Below, piece after piece: positions 15,356-23,562 of a stretch of DNA of 64,000 nucleotides (position 1 is its first letter; every line of letters begins with the position of its first letter). The stretch lies in the NCBI RefSeq assembly GCF_001578185.1, contig NZ_CP011008.1:2446001-2510000 (forward strand), in the 5' to 3' direction. The notes beneath the pieces were generated by a model. It saw only the letters and a list, made by a program, of their open reading frames with translations. It was not told where the DNA came from and did not search any database. The position numbers and the translations under genes were made by a program. This stretch comes from Peribacillus simplex. Its GTDB lineage: Bacteria; Bacillota; Bacilli; Bacillales; DSM-1321.

Positions 15356-15561
15356 ACAAGGAATACTGCATTTGAAATAGAATTTATAATGTACGTTAAA
15401 TAAAGAACGAAGGTTGAATGATTTTGATTAACACAGTTTTTTATATGTTCTTCTTGGTGTGATAGTTTCATACTTCTTGGAGTGGGCAGTTGTTGGGAGG
15501 GAATTTATAATAAAGTTTGATCAAAAGTCCTGTATTGATATGAAGGATTTTTTTTGTTCCG

Positions 15562-15633
15562 CAATCGGGCCATTTTCTTGAATAAGAAGTTGCATAAAAT
15601 CCCACTTTTTTATACGGCTACCAGGTGCGCGAG
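15562..15633 (+). repeat. attC-like site, degenerate
   Basis: Left arm GCAATCGGGCCATTTTCTTG and AATAAG, right arm TTATACGGCTACCAGGTGCG. The centre is AGTTGC..T-rich. It lies upstream of the streptogramin-resistance-like genes; the 220 bp before it show nothing else. Confidence 0.5.
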
Positions 15634-15849
15634 TGTGCACAAACGTTGATTTAACAATGATAAAATCCTGAAAAAATAATAAATTGTGACAGGTTCTTGG
15701 CGCCCAAGGAGGTTTGTGAGGGGAAACTTCTGTTAGATTAATTATGTTAACTTAATATGAATAGAGTATGCAAGACCTTTTTCGCAGGAATTCAATCATT
15801 TTATAACGAATTACTAGAAGAACTTTATACAAGAGGAAGGAGGATTATA

Positions 15850-16737
15850 GTGGGGATGAAAATTGACGAATACGAACTTCTTGACATAGATTCAGGCCCT
15901 TATGGAATAACTGCTGGAAAAGATGGTGCGCTATGGTTTACACAACATAAAGCAAATCAAATTGGTCGAATGACTGTTAACGGTGAAGTCACTCATTTCG
16001 TTGTTCCTACACCCAATGCAGGTGTGCTATCTATAATCTCCACAACTCAGGGTGATGTATGGTTTACGGAAAATAGGGCGAAAAAAATTGGAAAACTGAA
16101 AGTAACAGGTGAAATCATCGAATATACTCTCCCGAGTCCAAATTCAGCACCTTTTGGAATAACTGAAGGACACAATGGAGACATTTGGTTTACCGAAATG
16201 AATGGAAATAGAATAGGGCGAATTTTACCATCAGGTGAAATTATTCAGTATGATATACCGAATCCTGGCTCCTATCCCTCTTTTATTGTTGCTGGGCCTG
16301 ACGGTGCCATCTGGTTTACTGAGAATCAGAGTAATCAAATTGGTCGGATTACGATGCTCGGAGAAGTGACTAATTACATTTTGCCAACAAAACATGCTGG
16401 TCCTGTAGGTATTACAAGTGGACCGGACGATGCACTTTGGTTTGTGGAAATTAACGAAAATAAAATCGGTAGAATTACTACCTCTGGAACAATAAGTGAA
16501 TATACCATCCCTACTGCAAATGCTCGTCCACACGCAATAGTAACAGGGCCTGACCGTGCTTTATGGTTCACTGAATGGGGAAGTAATCAAATTGGCCGAA
16601 TTACAATGCAAGGTAAAATTACGGAGTATCTAATTCCTACACAAAATGCGGAGCCACATGGAATTGTATTAGGACCTGATGGTGCCATTTGGTTCGCTGA
16701 GGAATGTAATAAAATAGGTCGGCTAAGTTTATTATAA
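15850..16737 (+). CDS. vgb: Virginiamycin B lyase-like protein (streptogramin B lyase)
   Basis: 295 residues, the family's usual length. The whole protein is repeats of the form [17 protein letters not shown], the blades of the seven-bladed Vgb propeller. Late repeats contain PHAIVTGPD and [17 protein letters not shown], the His/Glu-containing blades that in characterised Vgb proteins hold the catalytic residues. Vgb linearises type B streptogramins by an elimination reaction. AAGGAGG lies 6 nt before GTG 15850; ATG 15856 is an alternative, and an in-frame extension to 15757 has no ribosome site. It is followed 25 bp later by a Vat-type gene, strengthening the assignment. Confidence 0.85.
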   Translation: MGMKIDEYELLDIDSGPYGITAGKDGALWFTQHKANQIGRMTVNGEVTHFVVPTPNAGVLSIISTTQGDVWFTENRAKKIGKLKVTGEIIEYTLPSPNSAPFGITEGHNGDIWFTEMNGNRIGRILPSGEIIQYDIPNPGSYPSFIVAGPDGAIWFTENQSNQIGRITMLGEVTNYILPTKHAGPVGITSGPDDALWFVEINENKIGRITTSGTISEYTIPTANARPHAIVTGPDRALWFTEWGSNQIGRITMQGKITEYLIPTQNAEPHGIVLGPDGAIWFAEECNKIGRLSLL

Positions 16738-16762
16738 AAATCCTGAAAGGCAGTGGATATCC

Positions 16763-17416
16763 ATGGAATCAAATAAGCAACATGGGCCAAATCCTAAAGA
16801 TAAATATCCGATTAAAGGAAATCGCGTCGTGCAATTTATAAAAAATACAATTACTAGACCAAACATTATTGTGGGTGAATACTCATATTACGATGCAAAA
16901 AATGGTGAATCTTTTGAAGATCAAGTGTTATATCACTACGAATTTTTCGGTGACCGTCTTGTCATAGGGAAATTTTGTGCCATAGCACCTCGTGTAACGT
17001 TTATTATGAATGGAGCTAATCATAGAATGGATGGTTTTTCAACCTACCCATTCAATATTTTCGGACACGGTTGGGAGAAATATGCGCCAACGTTAGATCA
17101 GTTGCCGTTTAAAGGTGATACCATAATTGGAAATGATGTTTGGATTGGAATGGATACTGTCATTATGCCTGGAATAAAAATAGGGGATGGTGCAATTGTA
17201 GCAGCCAAATCGGTTATTACAAAAGATGTGGAACCTTACACTATCGTTGGAGGAAATCCTGCAAAGAAACTTAATACCCGTTTCTCAGAAGAAATCATTA
17301 ACGAATTGCTGGAAATTAAATGGTGGGATTTAGATATTGATATCATTTCTGCTCATATTGATGTGATAGTGAATGGAGAAATGGAGAATCTAAGAAATTT
17401 TAAAAATAAAATATGA
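16763..17416 (+). CDS. vat: Vat-family streptogramin A O-acetyltransferase
   Basis: 217 residues, matching Vat proteins (about 209-221). Left-handed beta-helix hexapeptides are visible ([43 protein letters not shown]). The conserved [10 protein letters not shown] loop carries the catalytic His, and the [12 protein letters not shown] end is typical of xenobiotic acetyltransferases. It would inactivate type A streptogramins by acetyl-CoA-dependent acetylation. Directly downstream of vgb, probably one transcript. Close relatives include chloramphenicol acetyltransferases of the xenobiotic type, but length and loop favour Vat. Confidence 0.85.
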   Translation: MESNKQHGPNPKDKYPIKGNRVVQFIKNTITRPNIIVGEYSYYDAKNGESFEDQVLYHYEFFGDRLVIGKFCAIAPRVTFIMNGANHRMDGFSTYPFNIFGHGWEKYAPTLDQLPFKGDTIIGNDVWIGMDTVIMPGIKIGDGAIVAAKSVITKDVEPYTIVGGNPAKKLNTRFSEEIINELLEIKWWDLDIDIISAHIDVIVNGEMENLRNFKNKI

Positions 17417-17437
17417 CAAAATAAAAACTGTCTATAA

Positions 17438-18135
17438 GGCCCAGTGACAGAGTTCTTGCTCTAATCCGTCAAATGTTTTATATAAAATGCAAACTAATAG
17501 GAGGATTATCATGGTCTATGTCGCACTGCTTAGGGGAATCAATGTTGGTGGGAAAAATAAAATTAACATGAAGTTGCTTAAACAAGCTTTTGAACGAGTG
17601 GGTATGAGCTCTGTAGTTACATATATCAATTCAGGTAATATTATTTTCACAGTGAATGGCCAATCAAAAACAACAATATCCCATATTTTAGAAGAGGCTA
17701 TACATACAAACTTCGGATTACAAATCAAAGTTTTAGTCCGTAGTTTTGATGATGTTAAAAAAGTCATACACTCCCTTCCAGAGTCTTGGACGAACGACCA
17801 ACAGATGAGAAGCGATGTGCTGTTTTTATGGGACGAAATTGATGATGAGTCAGTGCTTAATAAGCTGGTCATCAAACCAGAAATTGATACGGTGAAATAC
17901 GTTCCTGGAGCCATTCTATGGTCGGTTGAAAAAAAAAAATTACCAAATCCGGTATGACTAAACTCGTTGGTTCAAAGCCATATCAACAAATAACAATCAG
18001 GAATGTAAATACAACTCGCAAAATATACGAACTTATGCAAGCTGCAGAGGTGTGAATTACATGATACTAGCAAGAACTATTTTCTAGCAATTGGAAACTA
18101 TCTGACGAATAGAGCAAGAACCCTGTCACTGGGCC
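17438..18135 (+). mobile_element. Mobile cassette with 33/34-bp inverted repeats carrying a DUF1697 gene
   Basis: The left end GGCCCAGTGACAGAGTTC..GTCA (17438-17471) and right end (18103-18135) are inverted copies differing at a few positions. Between them is only the DUF1697 gene and no transposase. The left flank AAAACTGTCTATAA matches the middle of the region's attC-like repeat, so the cassette seems to have inserted into one. TAA on both sides may be a target duplication. This is the layout of a mobile insertion cassette (IS ends with a passenger gene). Confidence 0.7.
17511..18055 (+). pseudogene. DUF1697 protein, frameshifted in a poly-A run
   Basis: The first 149 codons (VYVALLRGINVGGKNKINMK onward) are a clear DUF1697 protein of about 180 residues. 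The frame changes at about 17930 in a run of ten A. The expected C-terminus (ITKSGMTKLVGSKPYQQIT, then IRNVNTTRKIYELM) continues in the frame that ends at 18055. It may be a true mutation, ribosomal or polymerase slippage on the A-run, or a base-calling error. ATG 17511 follows AGGAGG. The function of the family is unknown. Confidence 0.75.
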
Positions 18136-18258
18136 TAAAACACTCGTTATGGTAACAAAAAAGGTTAGGTGCTTTTTTAGATATCCAACCTTTTTTTGCT
18201 GATATGACACTTTATGAAAGTTCTGCAATAAACACCAGTTGAATTAAATTAATCAATC

Positions 18259-18309
18259 TTCAACAATAGGGCGCGATTCTTTAATAAGAAACGCTTTTCT
18301 TAATGAACT
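18259..18309 (+). repeat. attC-like site, left part, interrupted by IS110
   Basis: CAACAATAGGGCGCGA, TTCTTTAATAAG, a short loop, CTTAATGAACT. Joined to AACAGGTGCATTAG at 20061-20074 it recreates a complete site, as in the uninterrupted CTTATAGAACTAACGGGTGC elsewhere. Confidence 0.65.
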
Positions 18310-18698
18310 CCCTCAGTTTAATAGATAATGCTCACGAATACTCGCTTATTCGCAGGATTTCATACCACATGGTATAGGTTGCTTTAGATGAACGAAAGAG
18401 ATAGGACCGTTTTGATAAGATGAGGGCAGATTGAAATAGGGGATCTGTTGAAAATCCCATATTATTACATATACTGCACGCATTTCCACGCTGCCCCTGG
18501 AGGCTTTCCCTCCCATGTCTCAACGGGTCATAATCCTATGCCCTTTCATTCCTTCGTCATGCCTATCCAAGGGGTGGAGGCCGGTTTTGCTAACGGAACG
18601 GGTCATTGCCCTTTTGTTCATTACATCCAGTACTTCGTGCTTTCTTTGAAATCCTACGAATAGGCCAACTTTCGTTAAATAACAATGTGAATGTAAAT
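18310..18698 (-). ncRNA. Candidate bridge-RNA region of the IS110 element
   Basis: 389 nt of non-coding sequence downstream of the transposase with several potential stems (e.g. AAAGCCTCCAGGGGCAGCG region). It contains CTAACGG (18590-18596, plus strand), identical to the heart of the target repeat ACTAACGGGTGC, so the minus-strand RNA could pair with the target. Which IS110 subgroup this is, and so which end encodes the RNA, is not settled by inspection. Confidence 0.3.
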
Positions 18699-19951
18699 TT
18701 ACGCTGCTAGTTGTTCAAGAGGGAAGACCATTTCCGGTTTATAGGCAGAGCCATTACGAGCAATCCCTACTAGGACACGGGCAAGTTTTCCACATAGCTT
18801 CATGATGGATTTCATTTTCTTAATCTTCTTCACTTTAACATTGTTCGAGTGTAGGGCTTTAAACTCAGGGTTATTCATCACCAGACTCATGGTCGCAAGG
18901 AAGAGGTAACGCCGCAGGCGTGATCTTCCACGTTTGGAAAGAACAATTTGGCCTTTCCACTTCCCAGAGCTTGCCTCAGCGAGATGCAATCCTGCATGAC
19001 GAAGGAGCGCATTCCCGTGAGCGAACCCACTCAGATCTCCAGCTTCGCCTAAGATGCCCGCCAGTGAAATCTCACTGATTCCTTTAATGGCAAGTATTTG
19101 CTTAACGAATGGGATCTTTTCCAAGACGTTTGTGACTTCTTGCGTCACTCTTTCGAGTTGGGATGAAGCGAGATCATATTCCTCTAATAACTGTTCCAAG
19201 TGAATTTATACGCATCAAGGGCTGGTTTCATACCAATTGAAAGCTTGGCCAACGCAAGCAGGGAATGGGCTTTTTTATGCCCGGAATGTCGCTTCATACA
19301 TGATTTCCACCCGGTTACGATATCTTGAGGCTGTAAGGAACATAATTCAGCTGGGGTAGGAAAGAGGCGTAGGGTTGCGATTGCCCCTTTACATGATACG
19401 TCTTTAAACACCTCCCGGAGCTCGGGAAAGACAACATCCACCCAGCGATTAATTTGGTTGATGGAGCTAACAAGACGCTTAACGATCACATCTCGGTTAG
19501 CCATAAGGACACGAAGTTTTTCAAATGATTCTGAAGTGGAACGAACGAAGGCATAGTAGCCATTCTTCACCATATCAGCTATGACAAGGGCATCTTTTTT
19601 ATCACTTTTGGATTGCGTATTATCACGATTTTCTTTGTTTCTTTTGACATGGTGAGGATTGACCGTGACGACATCAATGTTTTGTTTGACTAGCCACTTT
19701 GAAAGGTTTATCCAATAATGACCGGTAGGTTCCATTCCGACTATCGTGGTGTCTAAGTTTTTCATGTGTTTTAGTTCCTTGATCCAGTTTAGTAAGCTAG
19801 TAAAACCCTCTTCGTTATTTTGAAAAGACAAAGGTTTTCCGACCACAATGCCCCGATAGTTTACAGCACGGGCAACGTGTACGTGTTGGGCAATATCCAC
19901 CGTAATTCTCTCAATTAGTTGATTTTGTTTGTTTTGCATTTTAAAATTCAT
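18699..19951 (-). pseudogene. IS110-family transposase, frameshifted
   Basis: The N-terminal RuvC-like DEDD domain (ITVDIAQHVHVARA with Asp, IVGMEPTGHYW with Glu, KSDKKDALVIADM with Asp pair) is read from 19951 to about 19200. The C-terminal Transposase_20 domain, with the catalytic-serine region AEASSGKWKGQ, is read in another frame from 19199 to 18699. One base appears missing in an AAATTTC run near 19210. Joined length is about 415 residues, normal for the family. Unless frameshifting is used, the enzyme is inactive. Confidence 0.85.
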
Positions 19952-20060
19952 AGTAGGGCTTCCTCCTTAAGGCTTTGAGTTAGATTGGTCTCTATACTCG
20001 TATCTTACTGAGGCGCTCTATTTTTTTCAAACCTGATATTTAACGATCTACAGGAATGCT

Positions 20061-20074
20061 AACAGGTGCATTAG
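20061..20074 (+). repeat. attC-like site, right part after IS110
   Basis: AACAGGTGCATTAG; see 18259-18309. Confidence 0.6.
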
Positions 20075-20099
20075 TAAAAAATTGAAGGGTGATCAATAA

Positions 20100-20570
20100 T
20101 TGAGAAATCCAGTAAAGATTCAGGCCATTATTGAAGAATTGGAAATGCAGTTTGATGAGTCTCGGACATTTTTAAATGTAAAAACTGGTGAAATCATTTC
20201 AGTAACTTTGGATGACTTGAGAGCAGCTGAAGATGAAGAAGAATTCGGGCATTTACCTGAGTGGGAACAAGAAGATAGAAAAGTTGCTAATGATGTATTT
20301 GAAAACTTTGAGAATTACAAGGAACTCCCAACAAAATATGAAGTAAATGAATATGAGATCATAGAAGACTTTTGCTTTACTGTTAGTGATGAAAGAAAGC
20401 AAGATAAATTATTAAGTTCAATTAAGGGGAAGGGTGCTTTTAGAAGGTTTAAGGACAAAATCATTGACTTTGAAATGGAGGACCAATGGTATTCTTATCG
20501 TGACGAACGCTATAAACAAATTGCGATTAAATGGTGTCTAGACAATAACATAAACTTTATTGATAAATAG
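20100..20570 (+). CDS. UPF0158-family protein
   Basis: 156 residues, acidic. The N-terminus VKIQAIIEELEMQFDESRTF with VKTGEIISVTLDDLRAAEDE and the C-terminus GAFRRFKDKIIDFEMEDQWYSYRDERYKQIAIKWC fit the UPF0158 family of bacterial proteins of unknown function. TTG 20100 follows GGGTGATC. Single-gene unit between two IS110-interrupted repeats. Confidence 0.75.
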   Translation: MRNPVKIQAIIEELEMQFDESRTFLNVKTGEIISVTLDDLRAAEDEEEFGHLPEWEQEDRKVANDVFENFENYKELPTKYEVNEYEIIEDFCFTVSDERKQDKLLSSIKGKGAFRRFKDKIIDFEMEDQWYSYRDERYKQIAIKWCLDNNINFIDK

Positions 20571-20627
20571 ACTTTAAAAATGTATGGCACGAGACCTATG
20601 GCTGAATAAGGTGATTGCTCTTTGTTC

Positions 20628-20701
20628 AACTAACGGGTGCTATAGTTGAAGTTCGGAGCTGTCTTTAAGGCGGCTTTTTCTTTATGCAACTATCGGGGCA
20701 G
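20628..20701 (+). repeat. attC-like site cut by a truncated IS110 element
   Basis: AACTAACGGGTGCTATAGTTG, a GGAGCTGTC..GGCGGC hairpin with T-run, then CAACTATCGGGGCAG at the IS junction. Inner boxes TATAGTTG and CAACTATC are inverted copies. Confidence 0.7.
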
Positions 20702-21234
20702 CATTCCTGTAATCAGTGAAATTGAAGTTTGAACAAAAAAATAACCTCTTGGTAAAATGAGAGAGTCCTGAAGCTCGGCGAAGAAAAGGACAAAACTCAA
20801 ATACCAGGAGGCTTTAAAATGAATTATAACCAAAATAAGAAAATTGCTCAAATTACCTCTCAAACCCTTATTGTAGGGGTGGATATTGCTAAATTCAAGC
20901 ATGTGGCACGTGCTCAAGACTTTAGAGGAATGGAGTTTGGATCACCTTGTTATTTTGAGAATACAAAAGAGGGATTCGAGCATTTTCTTAATTGGATTAT
21001 GGAAATCAAGAAAGAACAATGTATGGAGAATGTGATAGTTGGGATGGAACCGACAGGGCATTATTGGTTCAACCTAGCTCATATGTTAAAAGAAAATGAA
21101 ATTAAGTTTGTAGCTGTAAACCCTTTGCACGTCAAGAAAAGCAAGGAGCTTGATGATAATTCTCCTACTAAAAATGATGTGAAAGATGCTAAAGTCATTG
21201 CACAGTTGGTCAAAGACGGAAGAAGTTTTGTCGT
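20702..21234 (+). mobile_element. Truncated IS110-family element (left end and N-terminal part)
   Basis: The left end CATTCCTGTAATCAGTGAAA follows the repeat directly after the AG core. About 115 nt of leader contains a GTCCT..AGGAC stem, possibly part of a guide RNA, then the transposase start. Homology to the family stops near 21230 and the right end is missing. Confidence 0.75.
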
Positions 21235-21310
21235 AAACACACAAAGACATCACTTTTGTGTCAAATGTAAATGTATTTTTATTTTTATTTTCTATTCTGT
21301 CTCACTATAA
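20819..21310 (+). pseudogene. IS110-family transposase, N-terminal fragment
   Basis: Residues 1-137 carry the RuvC-like motifs (VGVDIAKFKHVARA, VIVGMEPTGHYWF, NDVKDAKVIAQLVKDG). After VKDGR the reading frame continues into unrelated sequence and stops at 21310. The C-terminal serine domain is missing. Related to, but clearly different from, the neighbouring element at 18699-19951. AGGAGG precedes ATG 20819. Confidence 0.8.
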
Positions 21311-21709
21311 CAAGATTACTTGTCATTTCGAGACAGTTTTTTTATGCGTTATCAACTTCCTATAATTTATCTTATGTTAACTATATAGATGGAATAGTTA
21401 CCTTTGCTTTTATCAGCTTGATAGCTGGTATCAAGTTACTGCCACACCTGTCACTCAAATCAGGCAATAAAGCCTCGCATTGATTAGAACATCAAGTGTT
21501 GGTGGTGTAGTTTGTGAAGTAATGTTCTTAAACTAAAGAAGCAGGTTAGTAGAGAAGATGAAGAAGACTCATTAGGTTAACCCCTCCTTTTTTTGCATTG
21601 AATGCTATTCATTTGAACCCGTATTCTTTACATTTTAAGTGACTTTATTAATAGCATTCGTTGTTGCAGTAATACCGAGGGTTAGTATAGTATAAACAAC
21701 TTTTTATCG
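21311..21709. other. Gene-free stretch with a degenerate repeat arm
   Basis: Contains AACTAAAGAAGCAGGTTAGT at 21531-21550, the last recognisable copy of the attC-like repeat in the window. No ORF with a ribosome site and no other structure seen. Confidence 0.5.
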
Positions 21710-21961
21710 ATGTTTCTGTGGGGATGTGGATGGGATGAATACCAGTTAGAGGAGTTTGAGGACAAGATACACACTGCTATGGAGTTTGCTTCACCTGTAA
21801 TGTTTACTGTTTGGGAAGATGGATTTGATTGGGAATATACAGGAATGATACATAGGTTAGATCCTTTGACAAAGATGATACATTTAGAGTTGGAAAATGA
21901 GAAGGGACATATTATTAGGGTGAAGTTTGAGGATATTGTTGGGGTAGAGGTAAGGGAGTGA
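21710..21961 (+). CDS. YolD-like protein, probably truncated
   Basis: 83 residues matching the C-terminal two thirds of YolD-like proteins (about 110 residues): an alpha segment YQLEEFEDKIHTAMEFASPV, then a beta-rich TVWEDGFDWEYTGMIHRLDPLTKMIHLE..RVKFEDIVGVEV. YolD proteins accompany Y-family polymerases (UvrX/YqjW) on phages and plasmids. The N-terminus is missing and no good ribosome site precedes 21710, so this may be a remnant. It overlaps the ribosome site of the following small gene. Confidence 0.65.
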   Translation: MFLWGCGWDEYQLEEFEDKIHTAMEFASPVMFTVWEDGFDWEYTGMIHRLDPLTKMIHLELENEKGHIIRVKFEDIVGVEVRE

Positions 21962-21965
21962 AAAA

Positions 21966-22088
21966 ATGACTAAAGCAAAACCAAAAAGAAAACTGTGGAT
22001 TAAGAGTAGAACATTCCTAAATGAATTTACAGTAGATGAATACTTGAAAAAAGAAGTGAAGTTAATCTTAGCTAAATATACAAAATGA
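21966..22088 (+). CDS. Small basic protein, 40 aa
   Basis: ATG 21966 begins 4 nt after the YolD-like stop. A Lys/Arg-rich N-terminus (MTKAKPKRKLWIKSR) is followed by an amphipathic helix (EFTVDEYLKKEVKLILAKYTK). A small ORF following yolD is usual in prophage-derived loci. The family is unknown. Confidence 0.45.
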   Translation: MTKAKPKRKLWIKSRTFLNEFTVDEYLKKEVKLILAKYTK

Positions 22089-22231
22089 ATAGAAATCACC
22101 AGTCTATACGATTGGTGATATTTAATTTTCTATAATTTTACTCGTTACTATTTTCATAGATAATTTAGTGAAATGTGAATATAAGATATTTTGTTTGGAG
22201 ATTATTATGTAGGACAGGAGAGTGATATTGA

Positions 22232-22399
22232 TTGGATAAAAAGTCAAAGAAAATTAATCTTAATGATGTCGATATGACCGATGTAGAAGTTATTTCAGCG
22301 GATAATATCGATATTAATGAATATTTTAGAAGGAAGCTTTTCGAGTGTATAGCCAAAGAAGAAAGTAGGCTGTTTTTGTATAAGGAAAAGAATAAATAG
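22232..22399 (+). CDS. Small hypothetical protein, 55 aa
   Basis: TTG start with an upstream AGGAGAG at about 10-nt spacing. The product is charged, with an acidic middle (NDVDMTDVEVISADNIDINEYF) and a helical C-terminus (RRKLFECIAKEESRLFLYKEKNK). Followed by another small ORF after 24 bp. The pair looks like prophage accessory genes. No family recognised. Confidence 0.4.
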   Translation: MDKKSKKINLNDVDMTDVEVISADNIDINEYFRRKLFECIAKEESRLFLYKEKNK

Positions 22400-22423
22400 T
22401 TTAATTGAAAGGACTATTCTAAT

Positions 22424-22681
22424 GTGAAAAAGAGTAAACCAAGAAAAGAACTGCGAGGAAATGGCTATTTTGTAAATGAACCTAACTACGAATTAATGGC
22501 TAAGGCGTTTACGGAACTATACTTTAGTTTTACTAAAGGTGGATCTGGAGATTTAGAATTCGACAAATTAGGCACGATAGCTTTATTTTCTGCATTGGCA
22601 AATGATGAAGAAGGGAAACAAAAGGAATTAGATAAAATGAGAGCTCACGTTAAAAGACTTAAGAATGAAAAAAAGAAATAG
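22424..22681 (+). CDS. Hypothetical phage-type protein, 85 aa
   Basis: GTG 22424 follows AAAGGA. The central segment NEPNYELMAKAFTELYFSFTKGG is shared with the protein at 24722-24925 (NEPNMELMAKAFTHLYYELL), so the two are paralogues. The C-terminus is a charged helix (MRAHVKRLKNEKKK). Unknown function; small proteins with this segment appear typical of bacillus prophages, by inference from the neighbourhood. Confidence 0.55.
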   Translation: MKKSKPRKELRGNGYFVNEPNYELMAKAFTELYFSFTKGGSGDLEFDKLGTIALFSALANDEEGKQKELDKMRAHVKRLKNEKKK

Positions 22682-22755
22682 ATAAAGTCTTGTCGTGGTC
22701 ATCTAGTTTACCCTCTGCATGCAGAGTACCGATAAAAACGGAAGCAAACAAAACA

Positions 22756-22795
22756 TAGCTCCCAAATACACCATCCATGTAGTATTTGGGGGCTA
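22756..22795 (-). terminator. Terminator of the ECF transporter gene
   Basis: TAGC.CCCAAATAC / GTATTTGGG.GCTA; on the minus strand it is followed by T-rich sequence. Confidence 0.7.
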
Positions 22796-22820
22796 CTTGA
22801 CGTTTACCTTTATAGCGAAT

Positions 22821-23360
22821 TTACTTAAAATAAGGAACCTTTTTCAAAGCCACACAAACTGGAACGGCAACGATAATTCCTAATATATTTTGAACGAGAT
22901 CTCCAGGTATCGAAGCTAAAGGTGCAATCCAATTACCGTATAGAATCCCTTCACCAATATAATAAACAGCTATCATAAATGGAATGGAAACGATTGTTGC
23001 TATTACATTGAAAGCAATGCTAGTACCGTTGCGACCCTTTGACCAAGCGATTTTACCAACTATATATCCTTGCAAACCACGCGCCACAATGGTGATAGGT
23101 GCCCACAATGTCCACCCTCCAACTATATCAAATAACCCCATTCCGATCGCACCAGCAAGAGCTGCTTTTTTAGGACCAAATAAAATAGATGCAATAAAAA
23201 GCATAGCTGTTCCTAGATGAACTAACCCTCCATTTGAGGCAATTGGCAGTTTAATATTCAAAAAGAAAGTAGATAGGAACACAAGTGCAATCAACATTGC
23301 GGTAATAATTAAATCCATAGTTTTTTGACTTGACCTTGAATAACTTTGTGTATTTTGCAT
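22821..23360 (-). CDS. ECF transporter S component, vitamin B6-type (PdxU2-like)
   Basis: 179 residues with five or six transmembrane helices. The helix-1 region LIITAMLIALVFLSTFFLNIKLPI, the segment GGLVHLGTAMLFIASILFGPKKAALAGAIGMGLFDIVGGW and the C-terminal hydrophobic end are those of substrate-binding ECF subunits in the HMP/pyridoxine group. The energising EcfAAT module would be encoded elsewhere. It is divergent from a pyridoxamine kinase gene, which supports a B6 vitamer as substrate. No riboswitch was recognised in the 200 bp between the two genes. Confidence 0.8.
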   Translation of the reverse strand: MQNTQSYSRSSQKTMDLIITAMLIALVFLSTFFLNIKLPIASNGGLVHLGTAMLFIASILFGPKKAALAGAIGMGLFDIVGGWTLWAPITIVARGLQGYIVGKIAWSKGRNGTSIAFNVIATIVSIPFMIAVYYIGEGILYGNWIAPLASIPGDLVQNILGIIVAVPVCVALKKVPYFK

Positions 23361-23562
23361 ATCTGTAAACCTTCCTAACTAGAATTTTCCTATGATTTTA
23401 GCAAAAGACTGGTGTCTATAAAAGTGTCAATTTATTAAAAAACTATGAGGTCAGTTGATAAAAAATACAGATATTATGAAAAGAGAGAGGAGATGACTGT
23501 TTTTAGCTGATTTATGATAAGATAAATAAAGTTTAAAGTGGATAGGCCATATGGAGGTTATT

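Larger units (their letters stand above)
18310..20060 (-). mobile_element. IS110-family insertion sequence (1.75 kb)
   Basis: Bounded by a CT dinucleotide on each side (18308-18309 and 20059-20060); removing the element restores an intact repeat. In its own orientation the left end starts CATTCCTGTA, shared with the truncated IS110 copy at 20702. It carries a frameshifted DEDD transposase gene plus 389 nt of non-coding sequence (18310-18698), a candidate bridge-RNA region. IS110 enzymes recombine at short core dinucleotides under RNA guidance, which fits the CT/AG core. Confidence 0.8.

Noticed and set aside
15700..15760. Leader-peptide attenuator before the streptogramin genes
   Set aside because: AAGGAGG followed by a six-codon GTG reading frame and a CTTGGCGCCCAAG stem is suggestive, but spacing is too short and no alternative pairing with the vgb start could be shown.
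23361..23562. Riboswitch between the B6 transporter and kinase genes
   Set aside because: No known aptamer consensus or terminator hairpin found; probably plain divergent promoters.
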